The position numbers and the translations under genes are program-made. A stretch of 64,000 nucleotides of DNA from Hormoscilla sp. GM7CHS1pb (GTDB taxonomy: Bacteria; Cyanobacteriota; Cyanobacteriia; Cyanobacteriales; Desertifilaceae), in assembly GCA_014323675.1 (NCBI GenBank), contig JACONN010000003.1:620001-684000 (forward strand). The letters run 5' to 3'. Below, one piece after another: positions 56,660 through 64,000 of the stretch. Within the stretch, counting starts at the first letter, position 1; every line of letters starts with the position of its first letter. Under the pieces are notes generated by a model. The model saw only the letters and a list, made by a program, of their open reading frames with translations, did no database searches and was not told the origin of the DNA.

Positions 56660-57043
56660 ATGACAGATGTATCTCACTACTATAGAATCCTGGAACTAGA
56701 ACCGGGGGCTTCCCTAGAGGAAATTCACCAAGGTTATAAGGATTTGGCGATCGTCTGGCACCCCGATCGCTTTGTCCAGTTTCCCCGGCTGCAACAGAAG
56801 GCTCATGAGAAAATGAGACAAATCAATGAAGCTCGCGATCGCTTGCGGTCGATCCTGACCGTTCCTCCAACCCGGGCCCCCCAACCTCCCAAGACCCGCG
56901 AACGCTGCGCGAAAAATCGGGCTGGCCATTCGGGCCGAGTACGAGTCGAGCGGCCCAAGCCAGCCGACTATAAGCGGACGCTGAAAGATTATATCAAAGC
57001 AATGGAACGCAAACAACCCGATCCCAGTGGGTGGTTGGATTGA
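56660..57043 (+). CDS. J-domain protein
   Basis: Short DnaJ-like co-chaperone. The N-terminal J domain is YYRILELEPGASLEEIHQGY, KDLAIVWHPDRF (HPD present) and INEARDRLRSIL. The C-terminal 60 residues are basic and proline-rich. In the linker, RERCAKNRAGHSG is encoded by a fragment CGCTGCGCGAAAAATCGGGC that resembles the repeats at 410-427 and 47071-47098, an in-frame insertion. No zinc or substrate-binding domain, so it is a type III J protein. Start at ATG 56660. Confidence 0.85.
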   Translation: MTDVSHYYRILELEPGASLEEIHQGYKDLAIVWHPDRFVQFPRLQQKAHEKMRQINEARDRLRSILTVPPTRAPQPPKTRERCAKNRAGHSGRVRVERPKPADYKRTLKDYIKAMERKQPDPSGWLD

Positions 57044-57054
57044 GCCTATATAGC

Positions 57055-57516
57055 ATGAGTTTTAATTTTAGTCAGCCTCGTTCCCACGGCTCTGCCTGGG
57101 AACGTGCCCTAGCGGCTGATCGCGTAGCGTGGCGCCAGCCATTCGCGCAGCGTGGCGCAGCCATGGATATGGAGAAAATACTGGCATTCTATGCCCAGCG
57201 GCTGGGACGGCAACCGGATGTGAACATCGAGCAGGTATATGCGGAATTTCATCTGCCGGGGTTACGCTTGGGGATTTTATGGCTGGCGCCACGCTGCGCG
57301 ATCAGCCGAAAGACTCCCCACGACAAGCGCAAATCCAGTGGTAGCATGAGTTTATGCTTAGAAGTAGATGACTTGGAAAGGGCGATCGCCCATCTGCGGA
57401 CTCTAGGTTATCAACCACCCGGAGAGATTTCTACCGCATCCCACGGCAGAGAAATCTACGCTTACGATCCGCAGGGCAACCGGTTAATTCTACATCAGTC
57501 ATGGGATATGGGCTAA
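57055..57516 (+). CDS. VOC (glyoxalase-fold) protein with four in-frame repeats
   Basis: Glyoxalase/bleomycin-resistance fold. Host segments are MSFNFSQ, ALAAD, MEKILAFYAQRLGRQPDVNI, EQVYAEFHLPGLRLGIL and SGSMSLCLEVDDLERAIAHL, GREIYAYDPQGNRLILHQSW. Between them lie a GTTCCCACGGCTCTGCC hairpin (PRSHGSAWER), a 26-bp repeat dimer (RVAWRQPFAQRGAA) and a third repeat copy (WLAPRCAI). The frame is open throughout, adding about 33 residues to a domain of about 120. Whether the protein folds is unknown. A metal-ligand Glu of the last strand (GREIYAYDP) is present. Confidence 0.8.
   Translation: MSFNFSQPRSHGSAWERALAADRVAWRQPFAQRGAAMDMEKILAFYAQRLGRQPDVNIEQVYAEFHLPGLRLGILWLAPRCAISRKTPHDKRKSSGSMSLCLEVDDLERAIAHLRTLGYQPPGEISTASHGREIYAYDPQGNRLILHQSWDMG
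57118..57164 (-). repeat. 26-bp repeat dimer inside the VOC gene
   Basis: Full copy and short variant, same order as at 4182-4227. In frame. Confidence 0.9.
57279..57304 (+). repeat. 26-bp repeat inside the VOC gene
   Basis: Read in frame as WLAPRCAI after LRLGIL. Confidence 0.9.
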
Positions 57517-57549
57517 TGGCTATAATTACAGCATTACGCAGAAATTACC

Positions 57550-57574
57550 GATCGCGCAGCGTGGCGCCAGCCAT
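57550..57574 (-). repeat. 26-bp repeat before an unknown gene
   Basis: Followed by GCGCGATCG; it ends nine bases upstream of the GTG start at 57583. Confidence 0.9.
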
Positions 57575-57582
57575 GCGCGATC

Positions 57583-58131
57583 GTGCCAAACCCAAACTAC
57601 CTGATCTTAAAATCTCCCTCTGAGTATAGCCATTGTCAGATCTGGGTGCCGGATCTGACAGACCCCTTAGCAGGAATTAATGTCGGGGACAAGTATTACA
57701 GTCTGCTGAAAGTCGTCCTTTCACAGCAGAAAGCCGTAGAATTAGCAGAAAAGCTAGCCAAGCGGGGGGATAATGTCCTGTTAACCCCTATACCAAAAGG
57801 CTATGCTATCTGGGTGTGGGAAGCAAAAGCATACTTAAAATCTGTGCAGAAACTCTCTGAACCTGCCAGTCCCCCGACCTCAAAAGCGAATTCCCCCATC
57901 TTAGACCGATCGCAGTATAAACCCTGTAAGATTAGGGTGCCCGATGTGAAAAAACGATTGGCCGCTATTGAGGTCTCGGGCAAATATTACAGTTTCCTCA
58001 GGAACTTTCCCTCACGGGATAAAGCCTTAAAAATTGCTCGACAATTGAGTAGCGAAGGGGATAAAGTTCTGTTAACTCAAACCAGAAAAGGTTATCTGCT
58101 CTGGGTTTTTGAACCAGACGCTTACTTGTAA
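57583..58131 (+). CDS. Conserved cyanobacterial protein of two internal repeats
   Basis: 182 residues with two copies of a 65-residue unit: CQIWVPDLTDPLAGINVGDK, YYSLLKVVLSQQKAVELAEK and CKIRVPDVKKRLAAIEVSGK, YYSFLRNFPSRDKALKIARQ. Both end KGYAIWVWEAKAYL / KGYLLWVFEPDAYL. A Ser/Pro linker separates them. Soluble, no signal peptide. I recall similar proteins only as hypothetical. The start is GTG 57583; the natural 5' leader has been replaced by a 26-bp repeat, so its ribosome site is uncertain. Confidence 0.7.
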   Translation: MPNPNYLILKSPSEYSHCQIWVPDLTDPLAGINVGDKYYSLLKVVLSQQKAVELAEKLAKRGDNVLLTPIPKGYAIWVWEAKAYLKSVQKLSEPASPPTSKANSPILDRSQYKPCKIRVPDVKKRLAAIEVSGKYYSFLRNFPSRDKALKIARQLSSEGDKVLLTQTRKGYLLWVFEPDAYL

Positions 58132-58205
58132 ATAGTAAATTGAGCAATTGTTAATTGACATGAATAAAGAATCAAAAATTGGCCTCGTGACTAGGGTCTC
58201 CCTGC

Positions 58206-58366
58206 ATGGCTGGCGCCACGCTGCGCGATCGGTCACGCACGGTTGAGGCTCTTCCGATGTCTCCCGGGAGCTTGATGTCCCCCAGAGGGGGGACGAGTGT
58301 ACTACCCCCAAGACATCGTACTCGCACTGCCCGGGAAACAATGGCTGGCGCCACGCTGCGCGATCG
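58206..58366. repeat. Two 26-bp repeats flanking a nested hairpin
   Basis: Copies at 58206-58231 and 58341-58366 in the same orientation. Between them are GATGTCTCCCGGGAG...CCGGGAAACA arms with an inner GTCCCCC/GGGGGGAC hairpin. A GTTCCCAGG/GGAACG fragment follows at 58440. Confidence 0.88.
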
Positions 58367-58470
58367 GCCCCTGACCGGGACTCAATCTCACTCACAGGAG
58401 TCAGCATGCAGCTCACAAGAGGCTCTGCCTCAGACTACTCGTTCCCAGGGAACGAGGGGAACGAGGGAAA

Positions 58471-59646
58471 TCACTCGACTTCAATGCGGGCCAGAGATGT
58501 TTTGGTATAGTAATGCAGTAAAATCTGCTGGTAGTTGTATCCCCGTCGAGCTAAGGCGTTAGCCCCATACTGAGACAGGCCCAGTCCATGTCCGAAACCG
58601 CGACCGACTACTTGGAAACTGCTTGGAGGTGAATTTTCATCCACCGTTCCGGAAAAATCGGCACTTTCCCCAAGGGGACTGATAGTAAATAAAGTGCTTT
58701 TCAGGCTTAGCAGTTTACCCAGTTCCTTGCCAGTGGCGACTTTCTCCCCTTCATCACCGATAACTTTCATGGTGATAATCCGTCCGTGAGGTGTGGTACG
58801 CTCTGGAGTTAGGGATAAAATATTACCTACACTGCTAATTAAACTGCCGAGTTCATCGCCCGAAAAGGTTTTTTTCCACTCGAACACGGGTGCATTCTGA
58901 TCGAAGTCGGGGACTGCTCGCAAATAGGGTAGGGACGCTGTCCAGATATCTTCCACGTTTTCCGTGTGCCCTCCTGAGGAGGAGTGGAAAACGGCTTCGA
59001 TAATCTTACCATCGTGGATGAGAACTTGACCAGCTGTGGCATTTACGGCTTGTTGGGTGCTGATATATTCATCTTCGACCCCTTGGTAAACTTGCCAAGC
59101 GGTGGTATCGCCGAGATCGTAGATTTTATTGGCAGTTTTTTCCCGCTGATACAAGGCGTAGGAACGGGCGGCCACTGCTTGGGCTTTCAGGGCTTCCAGT
59201 GGCCAACTGGGAGGCATTTCCCCTCCTAAGACGCTGTACAGATAATGTTCGATGTCTACGTAGTTGACAGCAGTGAGTCCTGACTGGCTGGGGACTAGGA
59301 GGACGCGCCCCCGATACCAGCGATCGCCGATCCAGACTAAACCATTATCTGCGGGTTCAATCCAAATTTGACTAGCTTGCCATTTGGACAGGGCAACAGT
59401 GCTATACTGATGTTGAGCGACAAACCCCGACATCGCCTTGAGTTCTCCGAGGGTTTCCCCAGCACTATTCTTAACTGTGGCCGCCGAGGAACTGCCCACT
59501 TGCACTTGCTTGACTTCTTCTTCTATTGCTACTCGCAGTTCTAAAGCAGCTGCTAGCGCTGGGTTGAACATCGCTATCCACAATAGCAGAGTCACCCACC
59601 AGTGTTTTCTTAGCTGGGTTGACAGGAAATATCGACGAATAGTCAT
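58471..59646 (-). CDS. SpoIID/LytB-domain protein
   Basis: Exported protein related to SpoIID lytic transglycosylases and LytB amidase enhancers. An N-terminal membrane/signal segment (HWWVTLLLWIAMFNPALAAA) is followed by a beta domain. The SpoIID core reads YVDIEHYLYSVLGGEMPPSW, EALKAQAVAARSYALYQ, VFHSSSGGHTENVEDIWTAS, LPYLRAVPDFD and GRGFGHGLGLSQYGANALAR. The catalytic-type Glu is in GGEMP. 391 residues from ATG 59646. It probably acts on peptidoglycan at the cell wall. Intact; downstream is repeat-rich. Confidence 0.9.
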   Translation of the reverse strand: MTIRRYFLSTQLRKHWWVTLLLWIAMFNPALAAALELRVAIEEEVKQVQVGSSSAATVKNSAGETLGELKAMSGFVAQHQYSTVALSKWQASQIWIEPADNGLVWIGDRWYRGRVLLVPSQSGLTAVNYVDIEHYLYSVLGGEMPPSWPLEALKAQAVAARSYALYQREKTANKIYDLGDTTAWQVYQGVEDEYISTQQAVNATAGQVLIHDGKIIEAVFHSSSGGHTENVEDIWTASLPYLRAVPDFDQNAPVFEWKKTFSGDELGSLISSVGNILSLTPERTTPHGRIITMKVIGDEGEKVATGKELGKLLSLKSTLFTISPLGESADFSGTVDENSPPSSFQVVGRGFGHGLGLSQYGANALARRGYNYQQILLHYYTKTSLARIEVE

Positions 59647-59689
59647 CTGTGTTTTTTCCCTCACTCTAACCGGAGAAACTGAGACGGCC

Positions 59690-59720
59690 CGTTCGCGTAG
59701 CGTGCGCGCAGCGCAATCGC
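59690..59720. repeat. Divergent relative of the 26-bp repeat
   Basis: GTTCGCGTAGCGTGCGCGCA then GCGCAATCGC; the inverse arrangement is near 29770-29792. Confidence 0.6.
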
Positions 59721-59865
59721 TACAGTGGTTTCCGATCGTAGTAGCCCTCTAACCCGGGTATGAGCAAAAAAACAGGTTTCTTGATTTTGCCATGGAGATT
59801 TCGGGTTAATATGATACAATTATCTCAGAACTAACATCAACTCTCTATTATAGATTAAAAGCGTT

Positions 59866-60801
59866 TTGCAGATTACATTCCTAGGAACAAGCTCCGGCGT
59901 ACCCACCCGATCGCGCAACGTGTCGGCGATCGCCTTACGGCTACCCCAAAAGGCAGAGGTCTGGCTGTTTGACTGCGGGGAAGGAACTCAGCACCAGTTC
60001 CTGCACAGCGACCTGAGAGTCAGTCAGTTGCGACGGATATTTATCACCCACATGCACGGCGACCATATTTTCGGCTTGATGGGTCTGTTGGCCAGTTGCG
60101 GCTTGGCGGGTAATATAGAACGGATTGATATCTACGGTCCGCCGAAGCTGAATGAGTATCTGCAAGCTTGTCTGCGCTGCTCCCAAACTCATTTATCTTA
60201 TCCCCTGAAGGTCCACGCGGTGGAGCCGGGAGTGATATTTGAGAATGAAGAATTTACGGTTAACTGCGGTCCTTTGCACCATCGGGTGCCCGCCTTTGGT
60301 TACCGGATCGTGGAAAAAGACCGACCGGGACGCTTTAATGTGGAATGCGCTCGGGCTTTAGGCATTCCCGAGGGTCCGGTCTACGGTCAGTTGAAGCGGG
60401 GCGAGTGGGTGGAACTGCCAGATGGTCGCCAGATTAATGGTGCTTCTTTGTGCGGTCCGACTCAACCGGGGCGCAAGTTTGTCTATTGTACCGATACGAT
60501 CTTCTGCGATCGGGCAGTGGAGTTGGCCCAACAGGCAGATGTATTGGTTCACGAGGCGACTTTTGCTCATCTTGATGCTCAAATGGCTTACGATCGCCTC
60601 CATTCTACCAGTACAATGGCGGCACAAGTGGCCCATCTAGCCCAGGTGAAGCAGTTGATTATGACTCATTTTAGCCCCCGCTACGCTCCGGGTAATGCGA
60701 TCGGGCTGGATAATTTGCTCGAAGAAGCGCGGGCTATTTTCCCCCACACGAAAATGGCTTATGATTTCTTTACTTATGATGTGCCCGTTTCGCGGGAGTG
60801 A
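59866..60801 (+). CDS. rnz: Ribonuclease Z
   Basis: Metallo-beta-lactamase-fold endonuclease that removes 3' trailers from tRNA precursors. The zinc motif [39 protein letters not shown] and [10 protein letters not shown] are present; 311 residues is normal. Because no encoded CCA is seen on the tRNA at 49681, such processing is needed here. The start is TTG 59866 ([14 protein letters not shown]), the only start-type codon at the fold's beginning. Confidence 0.96.
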   Translation: MQITFLGTSSGVPTRSRNVSAIALRLPQKAEVWLFDCGEGTQHQFLHSDLRVSQLRRIFITHMHGDHIFGLMGLLASCGLAGNIERIDIYGPPKLNEYLQACLRCSQTHLSYPLKVHAVEPGVIFENEEFTVNCGPLHHRVPAFGYRIVEKDRPGRFNVECARALGIPEGPVYGQLKRGEWVELPDGRQINGASLCGPTQPGRKFVYCTDTIFCDRAVELAQQADVLVHEATFAHLDAQMAYDRLHSTSTMAAQVAHLAQVKQLIMTHFSPRYAPGNAIGLDNLLEEARAIFPHTKMAYDFFTYDVPVSRE

Positions 60802-61064
60802 CGAGAAAGTGTTTTACCCTCGTTTCCAGTATTTGGTTTTGCGCTATAAAGGATTATAGCGGGACTTGAGGAGTTATTCAGGGGGAAAACCTGCTCCAGC
60901 GCTTACTGGGTGGGCGATCGGGTCTAAGTGCGTTCTTCATGGCCCAAAGGCGATCGCCTGGGTCCGACAAAACAAATCGACCCTTATGTGCCCTCGGTGA
61001 AATGGTTTGATGTTAATCTAGTTTTATGGCTGGCGCCACTCGCAGACAACTTCCAACAAGAAGG
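60802..61064. other. Intergenic stretch with a broken 26-bp repeat
   Basis: No gene. ATGGCTGGCGCCACTCGCAG at 61026 is a truncated copy of the 26-bp repeat, just before the second MITE. Confidence 0.6.
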
Positions 61065-61176
61065 TAAGTTGCACATTTTGGGGATGATGCCATTTTTTGC
61101 ATAACTGAAAGTGGCTTGTAGTCTACGTTTAAAACTTCTGCAACGATGCTCATCATCCCGTCCGAAGTGCAACGCC
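61065..61176. mobile_element. Second copy of the 113-bp MITE
   Basis: Matches 1260-1372 across its length (GTTGCACATTTTGGGGATGA, CTTCTGCAAC, CATCATCCC, GTGCAACGCC). The first three bases have changed (TAA for GGC) and there is no flanking duplication. Confidence 0.85.
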
Positions 61177-61342
61177 GAGTTTCCTTACATCATCAATATT
61201 AATAAAGACTTAGATGTACAATACTGTTAGCGTGTAGTGGTTTGTAACAGGGAGGGAAGAAAAACGAATAACACAACTAGATTACTTCCTAGCGAGGGTG
61301 CAGTCGGACGTTACGGTGACTTAATTAAAGCAGGACGTAGAG

Positions 61343-61816
61343 GTTACCAGGTTCAACCTGGTAACGGTATTCTGAGGCTCCCGCCTCCAATAAAGGCAGA
61401 AGTGCAGAGTCAATTCACAGATTTACCCTCTCGTTACCAGGTTCAACCTGGTAACGGTATTCTGAGGCTCCCGCCCCAATAAGGGCAGAAGTGCAGAGTC
61501 AATTCACAGATTTACCCTCTCGTTACCAGGTTCAACCTGGTAACGGTATTCTGAGGCTCCCGCCTCCAATAAGGGCAGAAGTGCAGAGTCAATTCACAGA
61601 TTTACCCTCTCGTTACCAGGTTCAACCTGGTAACGGTATTCTGAGGCTCCCGCCTCCAATAAGGGCAGAAGTGCAGAGTCAATTCACAGAAGATGTTTGA
61701 ATTACCCTCTCGTTACCAGGTTGAACCTGGTAACGGTATTCTGAGGCTCCCGCCTCCAATAAAGGCAGAAGTGCAGAGTCAATTCACAGATTTACCCTCT
61801 CGTTACCAGGTTCAAT
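61343..61816 (+). repeat. 90-bp tandem array with a perfect palindrome in each unit
   Basis: Six unit starts at 61343, 61433, 61522, 61612, 61712 and 61802 (the last partial). Each begins GTTACCAGGTTCAACCTGGT, a palindrome, then GGTATTCTGAGGCTCCCGCC and AGTGCAGAGTCAATTCACAG. Five units have spacing 90, 89, 90, 100 and 90. Read in one frame a unit gives YQVQPGNGILRLPPPIKAEV, QSQFTDLPSR, exactly 30 residues. Spacing of 89 (lost base) and 100 (added bases) breaks the frame. Confidence 0.9.
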
Positions 61817-61939
61817 GTGCGTTCCCAGGCTGCGCCCGGGAACGAGGGAAGTCGCGTGACTCTACTTCTGAATTGATTTCTAGAGACTGGAGGCAGAGCC
61901 TCAAATATGCGTTCCCAGGCGGAGCTCGATCATGTAATC

Positions 61940-62120
61940 GAGCTTTGATATAATCGGAAGCGCGTTGGGTAGTACCTGCATGGAGTGGACCTTGAGGGCT
62001 CATTTCTACAATCCGGCCTTCTAACAATTCTACATGAGAGTCACGGGTAAGAATACCACTGGAGATCATCTTATGATATTCCTCTACAGTCCACAAGCGT
62101 ATTTTTGTTGCTGTCGTCAT
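61940..62120 (-). pseudogene. Uma2-family endonuclease, N-terminal fragment
   Basis: MTTATKIRLWTVEEYHKMIS, SGILTRDSHVELLEGRIVEM and SPQGPLHAGTTQRASDYIKA match the start of Uma2/DUF820 proteins. The rest is replaced by hairpin repeats and the tandem array. The start context (AAGGAAGG) is kept. Confidence 0.75.
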
Positions 62121-62226
62121 AATTTACCTTCCTTTCTCCGAACGGCGATCGCCCCTATAATAGCATAATCAGGGACAAGCGCAAAAATAGAGTACCACTC
62201 GCCTATAGAGGCGATCGCCCCTGAAA

Positions 62227-62405
62227 TCAGCAAACAGCAAAATCGGTAATCTTGCGCGTGTCTGGGTGATAAAACCCTAAGACTATGCGATCTTTAGGGA
62301 CACCTGCTGCTAACAAGTCTCCAGCTACACCTGTCCCATCGCGATGAATCCAAATTTTATCATCTGCGATCGCGATATGAATTAAGCAGCTGTGAACCAA
62401 GTGTT
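62227..62405 (-). pseudogene. XisI-like fragment
   Basis: LVHSCLIHIAIADDKIWIHR, DGTGVAGDLLAAGVPKDRIV, LGFYHPDTRKITDFAVC match the C-terminal half of XisI family proteins. The N-terminal half is gone; the fragment begins in an AAGTGTTTACTACAAAC repeat shared with the intergenic family. XisI proteins were named from an excision factor, but most homologues have unknown function. Confidence 0.65.
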
Positions 62406-62432
62406 TACTACAAACGGTGCGGTGCGATCGTT

Positions 62433-63794
62433 CTACTGTGAATCCCATGCCCGCATTTTACCAGGATTCAGCAACCCATAGGGGTCAACTCGTTTCTTAA
62501 ACTCGAACTGGACTGGATCTATCTCTTTTCTACCTCCATCCTCTAAGATATAAGTGTGGGGATTGGCAATAAACACCCCTTTTTCTTCGTGATAGCGAAT
62601 AATCTCGTTCAGGCGGGACTCGGTGGTAAACTTCACTACTTGCAACCCGATCGGAACTGCTTTACCATTCGCCCGCGTAAATTCTAAGTGCATCATTACT
62701 TCATCTCCAAAGTAACGATACATATGTTCCACCATCTGGAGATTTCGATCGGCGGGAAATCCACTCTGTAAATAAGTTAGGGAAGGATCTACAGTCCGAG
62801 CATGTAATGTGGTATGATTCCAGGTAAATTCTCCTAGGTTTACTCCTTTTCCTGCTGATGATGCTGCTTTTTCATAAGTAATCTCACCGCCAAATTCCTC
62901 CACTAACTCTTGCAAGGGTTCTAATCCCGATTCTGCTACCATTAGTAAGGCGGCATGGGTATCTTCAGGAATATATTCGCTTAAAGCTGTAAAATATTTG
63001 GGAATGGGCCAGGCATGAATGCTGATTAGTTTCTTGATTATCCCATCTGCGTCCCCCAAGGCTTGCCCAAATCGCGCTGCTGTCATAAAATCGCTAAAGG
63101 TGGCGATCGCCTCTACCCAAGGATAGGCGGGGGCCAGGGGAATTTCCAACTCGGTGATAATCCCATTTGTACCGTAAGCGTGATTCACTTTCTGGACTTC
63201 CTCTCCCCGCAGTGCGATCGCCCGGGGTTCGGATTCCATGGTGACGATGCGCACCGCTAACAGATTACCCCGATCGCGCAGTCCTCCATAAGTAATCGAA
63301 CCAAGACCACCGCTACCCCCGCCAACAAAACCCCCGATCGTGGCGGTACGATAGGTTGAGGGGGCCATGCGAATTTCCCAACCAATTGACCGAGTTTTTT
63401 TATCCAGTTGCGCCAGTTTCACTCCCGGTTCCACCCGGGCCCATCCCGGTTTCATTTCTTTGATTTCCTGCATCCGCGTCATCTCCAAGATCGCGCCGCC
63501 ATGGAGGGGAACGCATTGTCCATAATTTCCCGTTCCCGCCCCCCGTACCGTTAGGGGGACTCGATGCTTAACACATGCAGCAGCAACGCGCAATACTTCC
63601 GCTTCGTTAGCAGGACGAATGACAATATCCCCCGTTTTTCCTGACAGCAGGGGTTGGAGAATGGGGCTAAAGGTATGGTAATCTTGGGATAACTTAGCCA
63701 CCTGAGTCGGGTCTGTAATTATTTCCAGTCCTGACAGGGCAACTTTCAGACTTCGAGCGTCTATTTTATTTGTTTTATTTATGTAATTGTTCAT
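62433..63794 (-). CDS. FAD-linked oxidase (GlcD/BBE-type)
   Basis: A 453-residue flavoprotein of the D-lactate/glycolate dehydrogenase-like family. The PCMH FAD-binding domain has VIRPANEAEVLRVAAACVKH, VPLTVRGAGTGNYGQCVPLH, YRTATIGGFVGGGSGGLGSI and NHAYGTNGIITELEIPL. The C-terminal cap ends VDPYGLLNPGKM. It oxidises an unidentified 2-hydroxy acid or similar substrate in the cytoplasm. No Fe-S partner adjacent. Intact. The start MNNYINKTNK follows an AT-rich leader. Confidence 0.88.
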   Translation of the reverse strand: MNNYINKTNKIDARSLKVALSGLEIITDPTQVAKLSQDYHTFSPILQPLLSGKTGDIVIRPANEAEVLRVAAACVKHRVPLTVRGAGTGNYGQCVPLHGGAILEMTRMQEIKEMKPGWARVEPGVKLAQLDKKTRSIGWEIRMAPSTYRTATIGGFVGGGSGGLGSITYGGLRDRGNLLAVRIVTMESEPRAIALRGEEVQKVNHAYGTNGIITELEIPLAPAYPWVEAIATFSDFMTAARFGQALGDADGIIKKLISIHAWPIPKYFTALSEYIPEDTHAALLMVAESGLEPLQELVEEFGGEITYEKAASSAGKGVNLGEFTWNHTTLHARTVDPSLTYLQSGFPADRNLQMVEHMYRYFGDEVMMHLEFTRANGKAVPIGLQVVKFTTESRLNEIIRYHEEKGVFIANPHTYILEDGGRKEIDPVQFEFKKRVDPYGLLNPGKMRAWDSQ

Positions 63795-64000
63795 ATTTTA
63801 TGGTTGATTCCTGATAATGACGGGCAGAGACGCCCGCCCTACGTAACTCTTACTTGACCGCCCGACTAAAGTCATATCCACCTCTCTGATGAGGTTATTG
63901 TAGAGTGTACTCTGTTCTAGGAGATAATCTGTATCATCAGCCCGATCGCCTTCCCGGGAGTACCAGAGTTAGCTAGGAATATAGATAGTCTCCACCAAAT
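63795..64000. other. Edge stretch
   Basis: No gene recognised. ACGGGCAGAGACGCCCGCCCT (63819-63839) is a short hairpin repeat. Confidence 0.5.

Noticed and set aside
61343..61816. Possible CRISPR array
   Set aside because: The full 90-bp unit is repeated including the parts between palindromes; there are no unique spacers and no cas genes.
61693..61953. Extra protein at the end of the tandem array
   Set aside because: Only repeat units plus hairpin sequence; no independent start signal.

Overview
The window reads as a chromosome segment of a filamentous, probably non-heterocystous cyanobacterium. The evidence is dense HIP1 octamers (GCGATCGC) in genes, a fraC-fraD-fraE filament-integrity cluster, and cyanobacterial families such as COP23, DUF4327, ComFB and the D-ribulose-kinase-like FGGY protein. 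No species can be named from sequence alone. Core genes sit among abundant palindromic repeats, MITEs, IS elements, group II introns and broken genes.

Layout. 0-11 kb: a response regulator-GAF-SpoIIE phosphatase, a dead IS110, a NarL-type regulator, dprA, a COP23 protein, and two large secreted-type repeat proteins (SBBP/dockerin and leucine-rich) split by frameshifts. 11-21 kb: a vWA-PP2C-kinase triad (TerY-P or YegL/K/I type) whose kinase, here fused to WD40 repeats, is separated from its partners by an IscB/HEARO unit, an IS630, a group II intron remnant and an ISKra4; an FGGY kinase follows. 21-31 kb: DUF4327, pcrA, a repeat-only stretch, a VapC/DUF104 toxin-antitoxin locus with decayed duplicates, larE, and fraE-fraD-fraC. 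31-42 kb: a full-length group II intron just upstream of a double-domain btuR, then msrB, comFB, a Spondin_N/CHRD/RTX protein, a degraded retropepsin cassette, a sugar dehydrogenase fragment and mobA. 42-49.5 kb: a DUF4347/Calx-beta adhesin gene interrupted by a second group II intron that carries an IS66 transposase. 49.5-64 kb: tRNA-Gly(UCC), a WecG/TagA glycosyltransferase, many small genes hit by repeats, aspC, a J-domain protein, a VOC protein, SpoIID, RNase Z, a 90-bp tandem array, and an FAD-linked oxidase.

Two processes explain most of the broken genes. First, a 25-26 bp repeat (core GCGCAGCGTGGCGCCAGCC, no stop codon in any of six frames) occurs 25 times plus one fragment, often inside genes and sometimes in frame; larger nested hairpin repeats behave similarly. 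Second, about a dozen frameshifts are single-base changes, mostly in short homopolymers, and they affect even pcrA. Some of those may be read or assembly errors rather than biology, so pseudogene calls based only on them are tentative.
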